DNA of 64,000 nucleotides from Lithodes maja (Eukaryota; Arthropoda; Malacostraca; Decapoda; Lithodidae): positions 1 through 64,000 of the forward strand of contig JBAKBP010007933.1 in the NCBI GenBank assembly GCA_037953745.1, read 5' to 3'. The position numbers and the translations under genes were made by a program. Of this stretch, positions 40,440 through 50,943 are shown one piece after another (positions within the stretch are counted from its first letter, which is position 1; each line of letters opens with the position of its first letter). Below the pieces are notes generated by a model. The model ran no database searches and had not been told where the DNA came from. It was given only the letters and a program-made list of their open reading frames with translations.

Positions 40440-41590
40440 ACAGTTTCTTACAGTTTCTTACAGTAGATCCTCTGGAAAAAGGCAAACTATGCCTGTGTAT
40501 CCAGCTCAGTACCAGTACTTGCACTGCTGCGGTCGTTCACGGTGTTGGCGGCGGCGGTAGCAGACGCAACATTTTTACTATTCTGTATTTTTGTTTTATA
40601 ATCAAACTTCAAATCTTGTCTTCCCCATGCTTTATCAAGATTACTTTCAAACTCCCTTATTGATTCGGAATCGACTACATACTGGGGCAGTGCGTTCCAC
40701 TCATTTACCACTCTATCACAAAATGAGTTCTTTGCCTTCTCAAGCCTATTTCTTTCTTTGTAAATTTTCTTAGAGTGTCCTCTCGTTCTTGTTCCCTCCC
40801 GCATCAAGAAGATACCTTCACACACATCCTCATCGTACTTTCCTGACACTATCTTAAAAGTCTCTATCATATCCCCTCTCTTTCTCCTATATGCCAGTGT
40901 CGGAAGCCCCAGTGTCCTCAACCTCTGCTCATAGCCTGCGTTCTTCAACGTTGGTACCAGCTTGCTAGCTCTCCTCTGCACTTTCTCCACTGCTTCTATA
41001 TCCTTTACCATATATGGAGCCCACACCTGGTTTGCATATTCCAGGTGCGGCCTAACCAGCGCTGTATATAGATTCCTGAAGATTTCTTCGTCAAGTGACA
41101 CAAATGTCCTCCTTATCAGCCCTACAATTCTATTGGCTTTGTTTATCTTTTCCGCTAAATGTTCTGAGAAATTTAACTTATTGTCTATCACTACTCCTAT
41201 ATCCTTTTCTGCACTCACTTCCTCCATCGCTTCATACATACTGTATCCTACCTTGTCTATCTTGCTGGTCCCAATCCGCATGTACTTGCATTTTTTTGGA
41301 TGAAAAGGCATTAACCAATGCTCAGACCATCCCTTCATGTCCTCCACATCTCCTTGAAGCAAACCCATATCTTCCTTACTCCTCACTCTTCTATACAGTT
41401 TAGTGTCATCCGCGTACAGGTATACCTCACTTCCATTAGTTATAACTTCAGGCAAGTCGTTGATAAATATAACGAACAGCAGTGGTCCCAACACAGATCC
41501 CTGAGGTACCCCACTTGTAATTTCCCTCCACCCCGAGCCTATTCCATTCACCAATACCCTCTGTCTCCGATCTTTCAGGAAGGCTTCTAT
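40440..41590 (-). mobile_element. CR1/Jockey-group LINE, 5'-truncated
   Basis: 3' tail on the minus strand is a repeated CTGTAAGAAA (40440-40465). The 5' break is at about 41590 in the RT thumb-side palm. Contains the ORF at 40487-41554. Confidence 0.8.
40487..41590 (-). pseudogene. LINE ORF2 C-terminal half
   Basis: Open from about 41590 (AFLKDRRQRVLVNGIGSG) to a stop at 40487. Motifs GVPQGSVLGPLLFVIFIND and VYLYADDTKLY (catalytic YADD), then EKDIGVVIDNKLNF, VRPHLEYANQVWAPY and GTRTRGHSKKIYKERNRL. The ATG at 41554 is internal, not a true start. No internal stop. The C-terminal end is Ala/Ser/Thr-rich. Confidence 0.85.
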
Positions 41591-41909
41591 CCGATGTCAT
41601 TGCGTCCTTCATTGCGATTTCAGCGATCCGTCATTATTGGCAACGCTGTTTTTGGTATGACCGGGCGATTACAGTGAGACAGTAGCGCAATAAACGCGAT
41701 AGTCTACCAGATAACTTCGATCGCGACGAGATTGTCACGAGACAAGTTCCGAAGGAGTGAGATATTGTGGATGAAGTAGCCCTAACCTACTATTTCGTGA
41801 ATATTCCTAAATAACTTGTGAATAAAACAATGAATATGCCCAGTTATGCAATATCATAGTATTCTAATTGTGACAAAAATATCATAGGGCTATGTCTATC
41901 ATCTTGTTT
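41591..41909. other. GCGA-rich non-coding stretch, continued
   Basis: GCGA/TCGC words up to ~41760, then AT-rich. No gene. Confidence 0.35.
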
Positions 41910-42102
41910 GGTGCCGTAAACTGGGGTAACTTCGGACATTTTTCGATTTTTTTTTTAACAATTTCTCCTGAGTGTAAACACATTATAGAGATTTAACTAG
42001 GTCAAGTGATGTATGGTGATAGTGCACCGTAATCCAGGAAGCCTCCTAAAATTATCCCCCATAATAAGAGAGCTATCCTTATCCTAAATGATGTCCAAAG
42101 TA

Positions 42103-42459
42103 CAGTAGGGTCTCACATAAAACGAGTTTATGGTCGATAAACGAGGGCGTTTTATGTGAACACAGCATTTTGGTGGCGCAATATCGGCAATGTTCACTGT
42201 AAGCGAAAATGTTCGTACAAAGCGAACGATATTTCGTACAAAGCGAACGATATTTCGTACAAAGCGACGATATTTCTTACGTTTTGTACGATATTTCGGC
42301 GCTCTATATGAAAACTCCTCGGATTTGGCCCACTTTGGCGGCGGACTCGTTTTATGTGATCACATTCGTTCTGATCGAAAATTAAATATTAATATTTTAG
42401 GTCGGTCGTTTTAATCGAGACTCGTTTTATGCGAACACGTTTTATGCGGGACCCTACTG
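42103..42459. mobile_element. TA-flanked MITE (CAGTAGGGTCTCACAT family), copy 1
   Basis: TA at 42101-42102 and 42460-42461. Ends CAGTAGGGTCTCACATAAAA and (reverse complement) CAGTAGGGTCCCGCATAAAA. Interior has three CGTACAAAGCGA-type repeats at ~42213-42270. No ORF. A longer relative is at 62085-62701. Confidence 0.88.
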
Positions 42460-42469
42460 TACTGTATTC

Positions 42470-42620
42470 TTGAAAAGTGGAAAACTTCGGACATGTATGG
42501 ATAACTTCGGACATGTATGGATAACTTCGGACATACAGTGATTTCTTATGGAAAATGATTGCCAAGAAAGCTGGGATAACTCCGGACAAACGGAGGAGAA
42601 CTTCGGACATGCGTTCGTGG
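42470..42620 (+). repeat. Cluster of AACTTCGGACAT repeats
   Basis: At least five copies of AACTTCGGACAT or a near variant (42482, 42502, 42523, 42580, 42600), some spaced by ~21 bp (GTATGGATAACTTCGGACAT tandem). The same word forms the inner part of the large element's TIRs, so these look like subterminal transposase-binding repeats. Confidence 0.75.
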
Positions 42621-43402
42621 CCTTATTTCATTCATTTTTCGGCTCCTACTATTTTATATGAATATTATATTATTGCTGCTTATTCCTGTCCGATGTTTTA
42701 GTGGAATATGCACAGTCAATACTTTTAGGCCTGTATAATCAGTATAGGAGGGGGTTATATACGATGTTTAACATATATTCTTTTTGGATCTGTTCTCGTT
42801 AGGCATTGAACTCACTCTTAGAAAATATTGAGCAGGAAAAATAACCAATGCTGTCAAATCAATAACTCAAAAATTAACTAGGCCTAGTGAAAATATATAG
42901 GTATGTATACTATATCACTGCATATACATGTTTATGAATTTGAGCATTTTTATAGGTACTGTATAACGTATTTGTTGGTGTTTCTTTCGGCAGATAAAAT
43001 TTTGTTTGTACAAGATATATGCATCTCCTAATTTATATATATTATATATCCAGAATTATCCGAAATACATAAATCGGTTAGCATATTATATATTTATGGG
43101 TTTTTGGACTCTGAGAATGATTATTTGATCTTTCACCACCATTTTAATGATGGACAAGTATTATGAATTATTTGCATAGGGCAAATAATAACAAACGATT
43201 GTTTTGTTCCATGTCCGAAGTTTACATTTTTTTTTTTTTTATACACAATCGGTTAAATGATAGTGTTCTAGCTAGAGCGTTATACAAGTGTAAAAAATTT
43301 CCTTTGGTGGATGTTGTTTCTGGTAATGTTACTACAAAATTATATCAGTCACAACATCATTCATACAAACAAATTCTTCAGGGTGATAGAAGTTTGGCAG
43401 GG
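42621..43402. other. AT-rich interior of the large TIR element
   Basis: No gene recognised; the 80-codon ORF at 43163 overlaps a poly(T) run and is not convincing. Confidence 0.4.
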
Positions 43403-43419
43403 TAATAATAATAATAATA

Positions 43420-44727
43420 CAGTCGACGCTCGATTTAACGGACCCCGATACAACGGATTTCGGATTTAACGGACTCTGTCCATAGCCGGACAATGGACCC
43501 AGCAACGGACAAAGTCCGTTGCTCGAAAAAAAAATTGGAGCAAAGTCCGTTGCTCTATCTATTTATCTCTCTAATGCACTACCTAAATCCCTTATACATT
43601 AACATAACTATGTCTTATTTGGACTTTTTGTAATCTTTGAATCATTTCTAATGTGATGGAATTGAAAAATATAATATCCTTCCAGCACATAGATAAATAA
43701 TAAATAAGATAGTCAACAAAATATTTCAACTCTCCCCTCCGTGCGAGCAGAGATGGTAGATTTACGTTTGATAGATTTTTTGTTTTGTTTTTTTCCCTCG
43801 ATATACACTCTCTTTCTATCTATCTATCTCTCTAATGCACTACCTAAATCCCTTATACATTAACATAACTATGTCTTATTTGGACTTTTTGTAATCTTTG
43901 AATCATTTCTAATGTGATGGAATTGAAAAATATAATATCCTTCCAGCACATAGATAAATAATAAATAAGATAGTCAACAAAATATTTCAACTCTCCCCTC
44001 CGTGCGAGCAGAGATGGTAGATTTACGTTTGATAGATTTTTTGTTTTGTTTTTTTCCCTCGATATACACTCTCTTTCTATCTATCTATCTCTCTAATGCA
44101 CTACCTAAATCCCTTATACATTAACATAACTATGTCTTATTTGGACTTTTTGTAATCTTTGAATCATTTCTAATGTGATGGAATTGAAAAATATAATATC
44201 CTTCCAGCACATAGATAAATAATAAATAAGATAGTCAAAGAAATATTTCAACCCTCCCCTCCGTCTATGCGCCGAGCTTCCCAGACGGGAGATTTACATT
44301 TGATAGATTTTTGTTTTTTTTTGTTCCCACGGTATACACAAAATGATGGGGAAATATTATAACATGTTTTTAATTGACATTTGTGTCGTTTTTGCTGATT
44401 ATGAGTTGGTGGAAAAAATGTCTTTAATTCTATCATATCGGAAATGATTCACAGATTATATAGAGACCAAATAACATACACTTTTAAGTGTGTTCAATAG
44501 TTTTGCATTATCAATAGGGTGTAGCACAAGGCTTATCAACATTATCACAGTAACGGGGTCGGGGTTGAGGCGGGACGGGGAGGGGAGGGAGTAGGCCTAC
44601 AGAGGAGGGGATATCCTTCCTTTTTTTTTTTTTTTTTTTCTCCATGTGAAATTTATTATATCAATGACAAATAAGACCTTTATTATGTTTTCAGGGACAG
44701 TACAGCACAACATGTCCCTCAATCAAT

Positions 44728-44768
<41 letters not shown>

Positions 44769-44858
44769 GAAATACGAAGGCAATTTTCCAGCTACGGACT
44801 TTTTCCAGCAACGGACTCGGTCTCCCCCCTATTAGTCCGTTAAATCGAGCGTCGACTG
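43420..44858. mobile_element. TIR element with internal 261-bp array (Tigger-type MITE), copy 1
   Basis: TA at 43418-43419 and 44859-44860. Ends CAGTCGACGCTCGATTTAAC and its exact mirror at right. Inside the ends CCGGACAATGGACCCAGCAA is followed by the array. It sits in the (TAA)n tail of LINE copy 2, which provided the TA. No transposase. Poly(T) at 44622-44640 and poly(A) at 44731-44765 may mark a further insertion. Confidence 0.88.
43571..44340. repeat. Three-unit array, 261-bp period
   Basis: Units start at 43571, 43832 and 44093 with CTAATGCACTACCTAAATCC. Units contain AACATAACTATGTCTTATTT and TATAATATCCTTCCAGCACA. The last differs towards its end (CTATGCGCCGAGCTTCCCAG). Confidence 0.9.
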
Positions 44859-44861
44859 TAA

Positions 44862-47831
44862 TAATAAGCATGTTACTTATTTCTCATAAGCGCCAATTTT
44901 TCCGAAGAATTCACTAGCGCTCGAAAAGAGAAAGAAAAAAGAAAAAAAAATCAATGCATCAAAAGAAGGCTTATATACAACACACATTTAACAATCACTA
45001 GCAGTGGCAAAATAGCCTAAACTCTATAGCCATCTGCCATGACACCTCTCCCAAGATCATAGCTTCTCTCAACGAGAAAAGTCTTAAGTTGTCTCTTGAA
45101 GCATTCAACAGAACTCAGTTGTCTCATGGACAGCGGCAACCTGTTATACAACCTCGGAGCCATGTAGGAGAAAGACCTCTCAAAGAAAGAAGACTGCTGG
45201 AAAGCCCATGGTTCATCAAGACGAAAAGGGTCATTGTCATGACGCACAACTACACCATGGTGTGCCGGTGGGCGCCTGAGCAGCTCCGCAAGGTACCTAG
45301 GCTCACCAAATTTGAGAACCTTAAAGGTCACCAAACACAACTTAAATTCTATTCTTGCTCTTACTGGCAGCCAGTGCAGTTCTATGTGAAGAGATGTAGT
45401 AGGAGTTCTAGGTGGAACACCAAAAATTAGTCTTGCGGCCCTGTTAAGAACAGACTGAACTTTCTTCAAAATATAATTTGGAAGACCCACCAACAGGGCA
45501 TTGCAATAATCAACACGAGAGAAGACCAATGAGTGAACCAACATCAGGAGGCAACGTCTGGTTATAAACGGCTTCACCAAATAGAGATTTCTGATGTGCA
45601 AGTAACAACTTTTAACTATCTGGTTTACATGCTCTTTGAAATCTAATCGGGAGTTCACATATACACCCAGATTTCGAACAGAGTTGGCCGGTCGCAGCTG
45701 AGATCCACCCACATTGATGGAGAGGGCACCTACTATATCATCAGCTCTTCTATTTCCTCGGATGATGAGAATATCAGTTTTACCATCATTTAATTTAAGT
45801 TTTCTCGCTCTCATCCACTTCTTGATATCAGACATCAACAATTCCATCTTACTCCGTATATCAACTATATTTGTGATTCTCACATAAATCTGGGTGTCAT
45901 CTGCATAAAAGTGAAAGGTGACATTATGTGCACGAAGCAGAAGAGACAAACTGCTAATATAAATTATAAATAGGATAGGACCCAAAACTGATCCCTGCGG
46001 AACACCATACTGCAGGGGTGTCGAGTCCGAGACCACTTGATTTACCATCACACTCTGGGATCTACCTGACAAGTACGACCCAAGAAGCAAGAGAGCGGAG
46101 TCACGCACACCACAATCATAAAGATCACTCAATAACAACTCGTGATCCACCGTGTCAAAAGCCGCAGAGAGATCAAGCAAGACCAATAGTGAGGCCACAC
46201 CATTGCAAATGTTCTCAACTAGATCATTATGTACTCTAATCAATGCTGTTTCAGTTGAATGATGCTGTCGGTAAGCAGACTGAAAAATTGGGATAGTTTC
46301 ATTCTGCTGAAGTAGTGGTTGTAATTGGTCAAGTATTGCACGCTCTAATATCTTTGATATGAAGGACAGGTTGGAGACAGGACGATAGTTCAACATGTTC
46401 TCAACATCAAGTCCAGGTTTCTTTAGAGTAGGTCGGAGTAGTGCATGCTTTTCAGAATGTGGGAAGCTACCTTCAGAGAAGCACTTATTAATTATTTTGG
46501 AAATAAACTCAACTGTGTGATCATAGACTCTTGGTAGCTTGGAAACATTTATGGGATCCAACGGGCAAAATGTTTTATTGAGGTTTCTTATGTAGGACGA
46601 GATCATGTCCACCTCTACTGAGTGAAAGGATGAGAGGACATTATTAGGAATGTGTCGGGGTTGGAGTACAACTGAAAGTTCTTCACCAACAGAAGCATCA
46701 TCCAGTTCCTGTCTTATGCGAGTTATCTTGCCAGCAAAAAATGCCACAAAGTTGGCAGCCAACTCGGCATCAGGTACAGAAGGTCTTAAGCTGACTCTTG
46801 TTTTTCCAAGTAAACTGTTTACAATTGAAGCCAACCTCCTCTGGTCGTTACCACACGAGTCAACTTTTCCCTGATAATACACTTTCTTTTCATCTTTGAT
46901 TTTGTGGACCACAGCTCTTCTGGCTGACAGATATTGCAACCATGTAGAGTCTGTTTTATTTTTCCGCCATTCACGTTCAGCTCTTCTACGCGCTCTTCTA
47001 AGAAATTTAACTCGAGTGCTATACCAGGGCGAATCATCTCGTACTATGATTTTCTTCTCTACTTCTGGACAGTGATGATCGAACACTAATTTAAGTGCAT
47101 TTCCATGTACCTCCACCAGCTCATCTGAAGTAAGGTTGGAAGTATCAATACTTCCCAAGTACTGTTTTACTTCACTGCTAGCCAAATTTAGGTCTGCATT
47201 TTTATAATTTCTAAATCTGATTACTTTTTCATGTGTGAGTGGCTTAGGGAAATCAAAGCTGAAAGTAATCAAAGCATGATCAGAGGTATTAGGGTCAGCA
47301 TTCTCAACATCAACATCCAGAACACCACCACAACCCACAGGAGAGAAAACCAAGTCAAGGGTGTGTCCTAAGATATGAGTTGGGTGGGACACATGATTTA
47401 CAAAATTGTTCTGATCAGTCAACTCAAGGAACTCAGGAGAGAATGGCTTCAGATGAGGGCTGTCAACCCAGTAATTAAAATCTCCACATATCAAAAGTCT
47501 TCCGGTTTTAGCAGAAAATTCCTCAAGAAACTGCCCAAACTCTTCCATAAAACCCCTATCTGTGCCACGATGGCCAGGCCTATAGACAACTGCCATTCTT
47601 AGAATTTGTTGATGGAGTTTTATTTCCACTTCCAACAGTTCATAATAAAGAGGGGCTGGGTTATGGCTTATTTGCAAGATATTCACCAGAGATGTGGAGT
47701 AGACAACTGCCACTCCACCACCCGGATGATCTCCCCTAGGCCTAGGAACATTTATTATGGAATGGGTTTTAGGCAATGCCGCCTGGATAATATTCAGATC
47801 TGACTCGAACAACCAGGTCTCAGTGAGACAT
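44862..47831 (-). mobile_element. CR1/L2-group LINE, copy 2 (5'-truncated)
   Basis: Minus strand; 3' tail (TTA)n interrupted by the TIR element at 43420-44858 and continuing to about 43403. The match to copy 1 starts inside the endonuclease at 47831. Nucleotide identity to copy 1 looks very high throughout. Confidence 0.9.
45017..47831 (-). CDS. LINE ORF2 (endonuclease-RT), intact except the N-terminus
   Basis: About 938 codons in one frame from the truncation point (CLTETWLFESDLN) to GVMADGYRV. The ATG at 47863 lies in flanking sequence and gives a foreign leader (MEVRVYVHF), so it is not the native start. Endonuclease: LTETWL, CGDFNYW, SDHALITF; the first ~34 residues including the N-terminal Asn are missing. 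RT: YRPVSNLSFISKILE, LDLSAAFDTVDHELL, FHFYADDTQIY. It shows that copy 1 lost an Arg codon to a stop at 26867. Probably inactive alone because of the endonuclease truncation and lack of ORF1. Confidence 0.9.
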
Positions 47832-47998
47832 AGCGAAAAATGTACATACACTCTAACCTCCATTTAACGGATTCCGATTTAACGGATATCGGCAATAACG
47901 GTCAAAAAATGTAGGCCGGACAATGGACCCAGCAACGGACATAGTCCGTTGCTATAAAAAAGTTGGAGCAAAGTCCGTTGCTCTATCTATTTATCTCT

Positions 47999-49330
47999 CT
48001 AATGCACCTACCTAAATCCCTTATACATTAACATAACTATGTCTTATTTGGACTTTTTGTAATCTTTGAATAATTTCTAATATGATGGAATTGAAAAATA
48101 TAATATCCTTCCAGCACATAGATAAATAATAAATAAGATAGTCAACAAAATATTTCAACTCTCCCCTCCGTGCCAGCAGAGACGGAAGATTTACGTTTGA
48201 TAGATTTTTTGTTTTGTTTTTTTCCCTCGATATACACACTCTTTCTATTTATCTATCTCTCTAATTCATCTACCTAAATCCCTTATACATTAACATAACT
48301 ATGTCTTATTTGGACTTTTTGTAATCTTTGAATAATTTCTAATGTGATGGAATTGAAAAATATAATATCCTTCCAGCACATATATAAATAATAAATAAGA
48401 TAGTCAAAAAAAATAGTTCAACCCTCCCCTCCGTCTAGACGCGGAGCTTCCGAGACGGAAGATTTACGTTTGATAGATTTTTTGTTTTGTTTTTTCCCTC
48501 GATATACACACTCTTTCTATCTATCTATCTCTCTAATTCATCTACCTAAATCCCTTATACATTAACATAACTATGTCTTATTTGGACTTTTTGTAATCTT
48601 TGAATAATTTCTAATATGATGGAATTGAAAAATATAATATCCTTCCAGCACATAGATAAATAATAAATAAGATAGTCAACAAAATATTTCAACTCTCCCC
48701 TCCGTGCCAGCAGAGACGGAAGATTTACGTTTGACAGATTTTTTGTTTTGTTTTTTTCCCTCGATATACACACTCTTTCTATTTATCTATCTCTCTAATT
48801 CATCTACCTAAATCCCTTATACATTAACATAACTATGTCTTATTTGGACTTTTTGTAATCTTTGAATAATTTCTAATGTGATGGAATTGAAAAATATAAT
48901 ATCCTTCCAGCACATATATAAATAATAAATAAGATAGTCAAAAAAAATAGTTCAACCCTCCCCTCCGTCTAGACGCGGAGCTTCCGAGACGGAAGATTTA
49001 CGTTTGATAGATTTTTTGTTTTGTTTTTTCCCTCGATATACACACTCTTTCTATCTATCTATCTCTCTAATTCATCTACCTAAATCCCTTATACATTAAC
49101 ATAACTATGTCTTATTTGGACTTTTTGTAATCTTTGAATAATTTCTAATGTGATGGAATTGAAAAATATAATATCCTTCCAGCACATAGATAAATAATAA
49201 ATGAGATAGTCAAAAAAATAGTTCAACCCTCCCCTCCGTCTATGCGCCGAGCTTCCCAGACGGGAGATTTACGTTTGATAGATTTTTGTTTTTTTTTTGT
49301 TCCCACGGTATACACAAAATGATGGGGAAA
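47999..49330. repeat. Higher-order array, 262/272-bp alternating units
   Basis: Unit starts at 47999, 48261, 48533, 48795 and 49067, so spacings are 262, 272, 262, 272: a 534-bp dimer repeated. A-type units have CGTGCCAGCAGAGACGGAAG, B-type units CGTCTAGACGCGGAGCTTCC. An identical 72-codon ORF at 48021 and 48555 is just the dimer repeating. Confidence 0.9.
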
Positions 49331-49676
49331 TATTATAACATGTTTTTAATTGACATTTGTGTCGTTTTTGCTGATTATGAGTTGGTGGAAAATAAAATCT
49401 TTAATTCTATCATATCGGAAATGATTCACAGATTATATAGAGACCAAATAATATACACTTTTAAGTGTGTTCAATAGTTTTGCATTATCAATAGGGTGTA
49501 GCACAAGGGATTACCAGGATTTATTTCAGGTACAGTAAAAAAAAGGATGCATAACAGTTAAATGTCACGATCCGGACACCTGTACTCAACACCAAATTTT
49601 TCTCAAGGAATTTCCGGATTACATCCGGACTGGACAGTATTTAGCAGCAACGGACATTTAGCAGGAACGGACAGGT

Positions 49677-50241
49677 GCTTTTTTTTTTTTTTTTTTTTTT
49701 TTTTTCTATATTCCATCTTACTTCCTCTCGGGCATAGGCTGAGAGCCTTAACATTCACCGCTTTACAATGAACAGTGAAGCCCGTGAGGTCTTGTTCCAG
49801 TCTAGGGAGTGAGACATGTGAAGCACGTAGAGTACAACGAGCACCTGCCATCTTGCCTTCACATGAGGCACGGTGCTCACTCATGGCCCGAAACGACCCC
49901 ATCTCTGAAGCCACCTCGTTCCCGTGCTTCACTGTTTCAACCCCTACACTCGGACTCTCACACTTACACACACACAACGCCACCTGTTGAGCAGCTAACT
50001 CACCAGGCATTGCACCCCTATAGCATATTTTGAATATGGGAATATTCATACAGTGCTATTTAATCAGGGAACAATGAGGGTATTTTATTGACGTTTCGGT
50101 GGGCTTGTGGTAATGCACTGATACTAGGTACAGCACAAATTCCATCCCAATAATATCTTCCCATTGATACATCGGGATTTGAACCCTGGACCTTTGGATT
50201 ACCAGGCCAGTGGCAAGACCACTCCACCACACCTCCCCACG
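49677..50241 (-). mobile_element. tRNA-headed SINE, copy 2
   Basis: Same element as 9071-9633: A-box-like TGGTGGAGTGG and B box GGTTCAAATCC on the minus strand near 50227-50180, the same body, and poly(A) (poly(T) here) at 49677-49705. It lies inside the right end of the TIR element. Confidence 0.85.
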
Positions 50242-50274
50242 CACGCATTTGTCCGTTAAATGGAGGGTGGAGTG

Positions 50275-50940
50275 TATTTTCGTCATATACAGTATACAGT
50301 ATAATATTTTTTTAGTGTACATATACTGATGTCAGTTCCCTAGGACTTTTACATGCTCTTCCTTTGCCATTTCTCTAAACGGACCCCACAAAAAAAATAA
50401 AAATAAAAAGCGTTTCCATTATATAATGACAATGGCTAATTACTTATTATCGCCGATGTCCGAAGTTATGACCGCAGTCCGAAATTACCCCAGTTTACGG
50501 GTGCTAAGTGTATAATCTGACTTAATTAAATAAAAAACACTTAAATATTATGACTTTCTTTAACCTTAAGCCTGCAATTATCAGGTATTTATTATAATTA
50601 ATGTATTATTCAGACGATAATTGACCCAAGGGACAACCAGCCTGCTTCCCAAGTTTCACTCGGTCGCCATATTGTTTGTTCAACCCGCCTGGTTAACTCA
50701 CCGGCTTTCATCATAAATTTCTCTTTAAATCTACTGAAAACATACGAAACATTGGGAAACTAATGATCAGGCACCTGGCGCAAAGTCACAGACATCGGAA
50801 ATTAGGGCAAGTCACTAAATTAAAACCCAAGAAAATGCTACAAATGGAGAATAAAAGGGAAAATATTGTAGCTTACTTGTAGTCAGGTCTGTGGCTGGAA
50901 CCAAATGACCAGGGATGTGTACACAATACCCTTTATCGGT
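50275..50940. other. Right end of the large TIR element and AT-rich flank
   Basis: Contains the right TIR (50450-50499) and then sequence without recognised features up to the (GT)n at 50947. Confidence 0.5.
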
Positions 50941-50943
50941 ACT

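Larger units (their letters stand above)
47849..50274. mobile_element. TIR element with internal array (Tigger-type MITE), copy 2
   Basis: TA at 47847-47848 and 50275-50276. Ends CACTCTAACCTCCATTTAAC and (reverse complement) CACTCCACCCTCCATTTAAC. The outermost bases differ from copy 1 (CAGTCGACGCTCG) but TTTAACGGA and CCGGACAATGGACCCAGCAA inside are the same. Contains a five-unit array and a minus-strand SINE near its right end. No transposase. Confidence 0.85.
41915..50499. mobile_element. Large TIR element with GGTGC flanks, heavily nested
   Basis: Left end CGTAAACTGGGGTAACTTCG and right end (reverse complement) CGTAAACTGGGGTAATTTCG; flanked by GGTGC at 41910-41914 and 50500-50504, a possible 5-bp TSD. 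GTCCGAAGTTAT near the right end mirrors repeated TAACTTCGGACAT near the left. All the coding sequence inside belongs to later insertions, so the element is non-autonomous or has lost its gene. Superfamily unknown to me; a 5-bp TSD does not fit Tc1/mariner (TA) or piggyBac (TTAA). Confidence 0.7.

Noticed and set aside
40025..41909. One TIR element hosting the LINE at 40440-41590
   Set aside because: GCGA-rich sequence occurs on both sides, but I could not find matching terminal repeats or a target duplication.
47832..47863. ATG giving a 948-codon start for LINE copy 2
   Set aside because: The match to copy 1 stops at 47831; the ATG lies in flanking DNA and is a chance in-frame start.
47999..49330. 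CRISPR-like array
   Set aside because: The units are 262-272 bp and contiguous with no unique spacers, in a eukaryotic TIR element.
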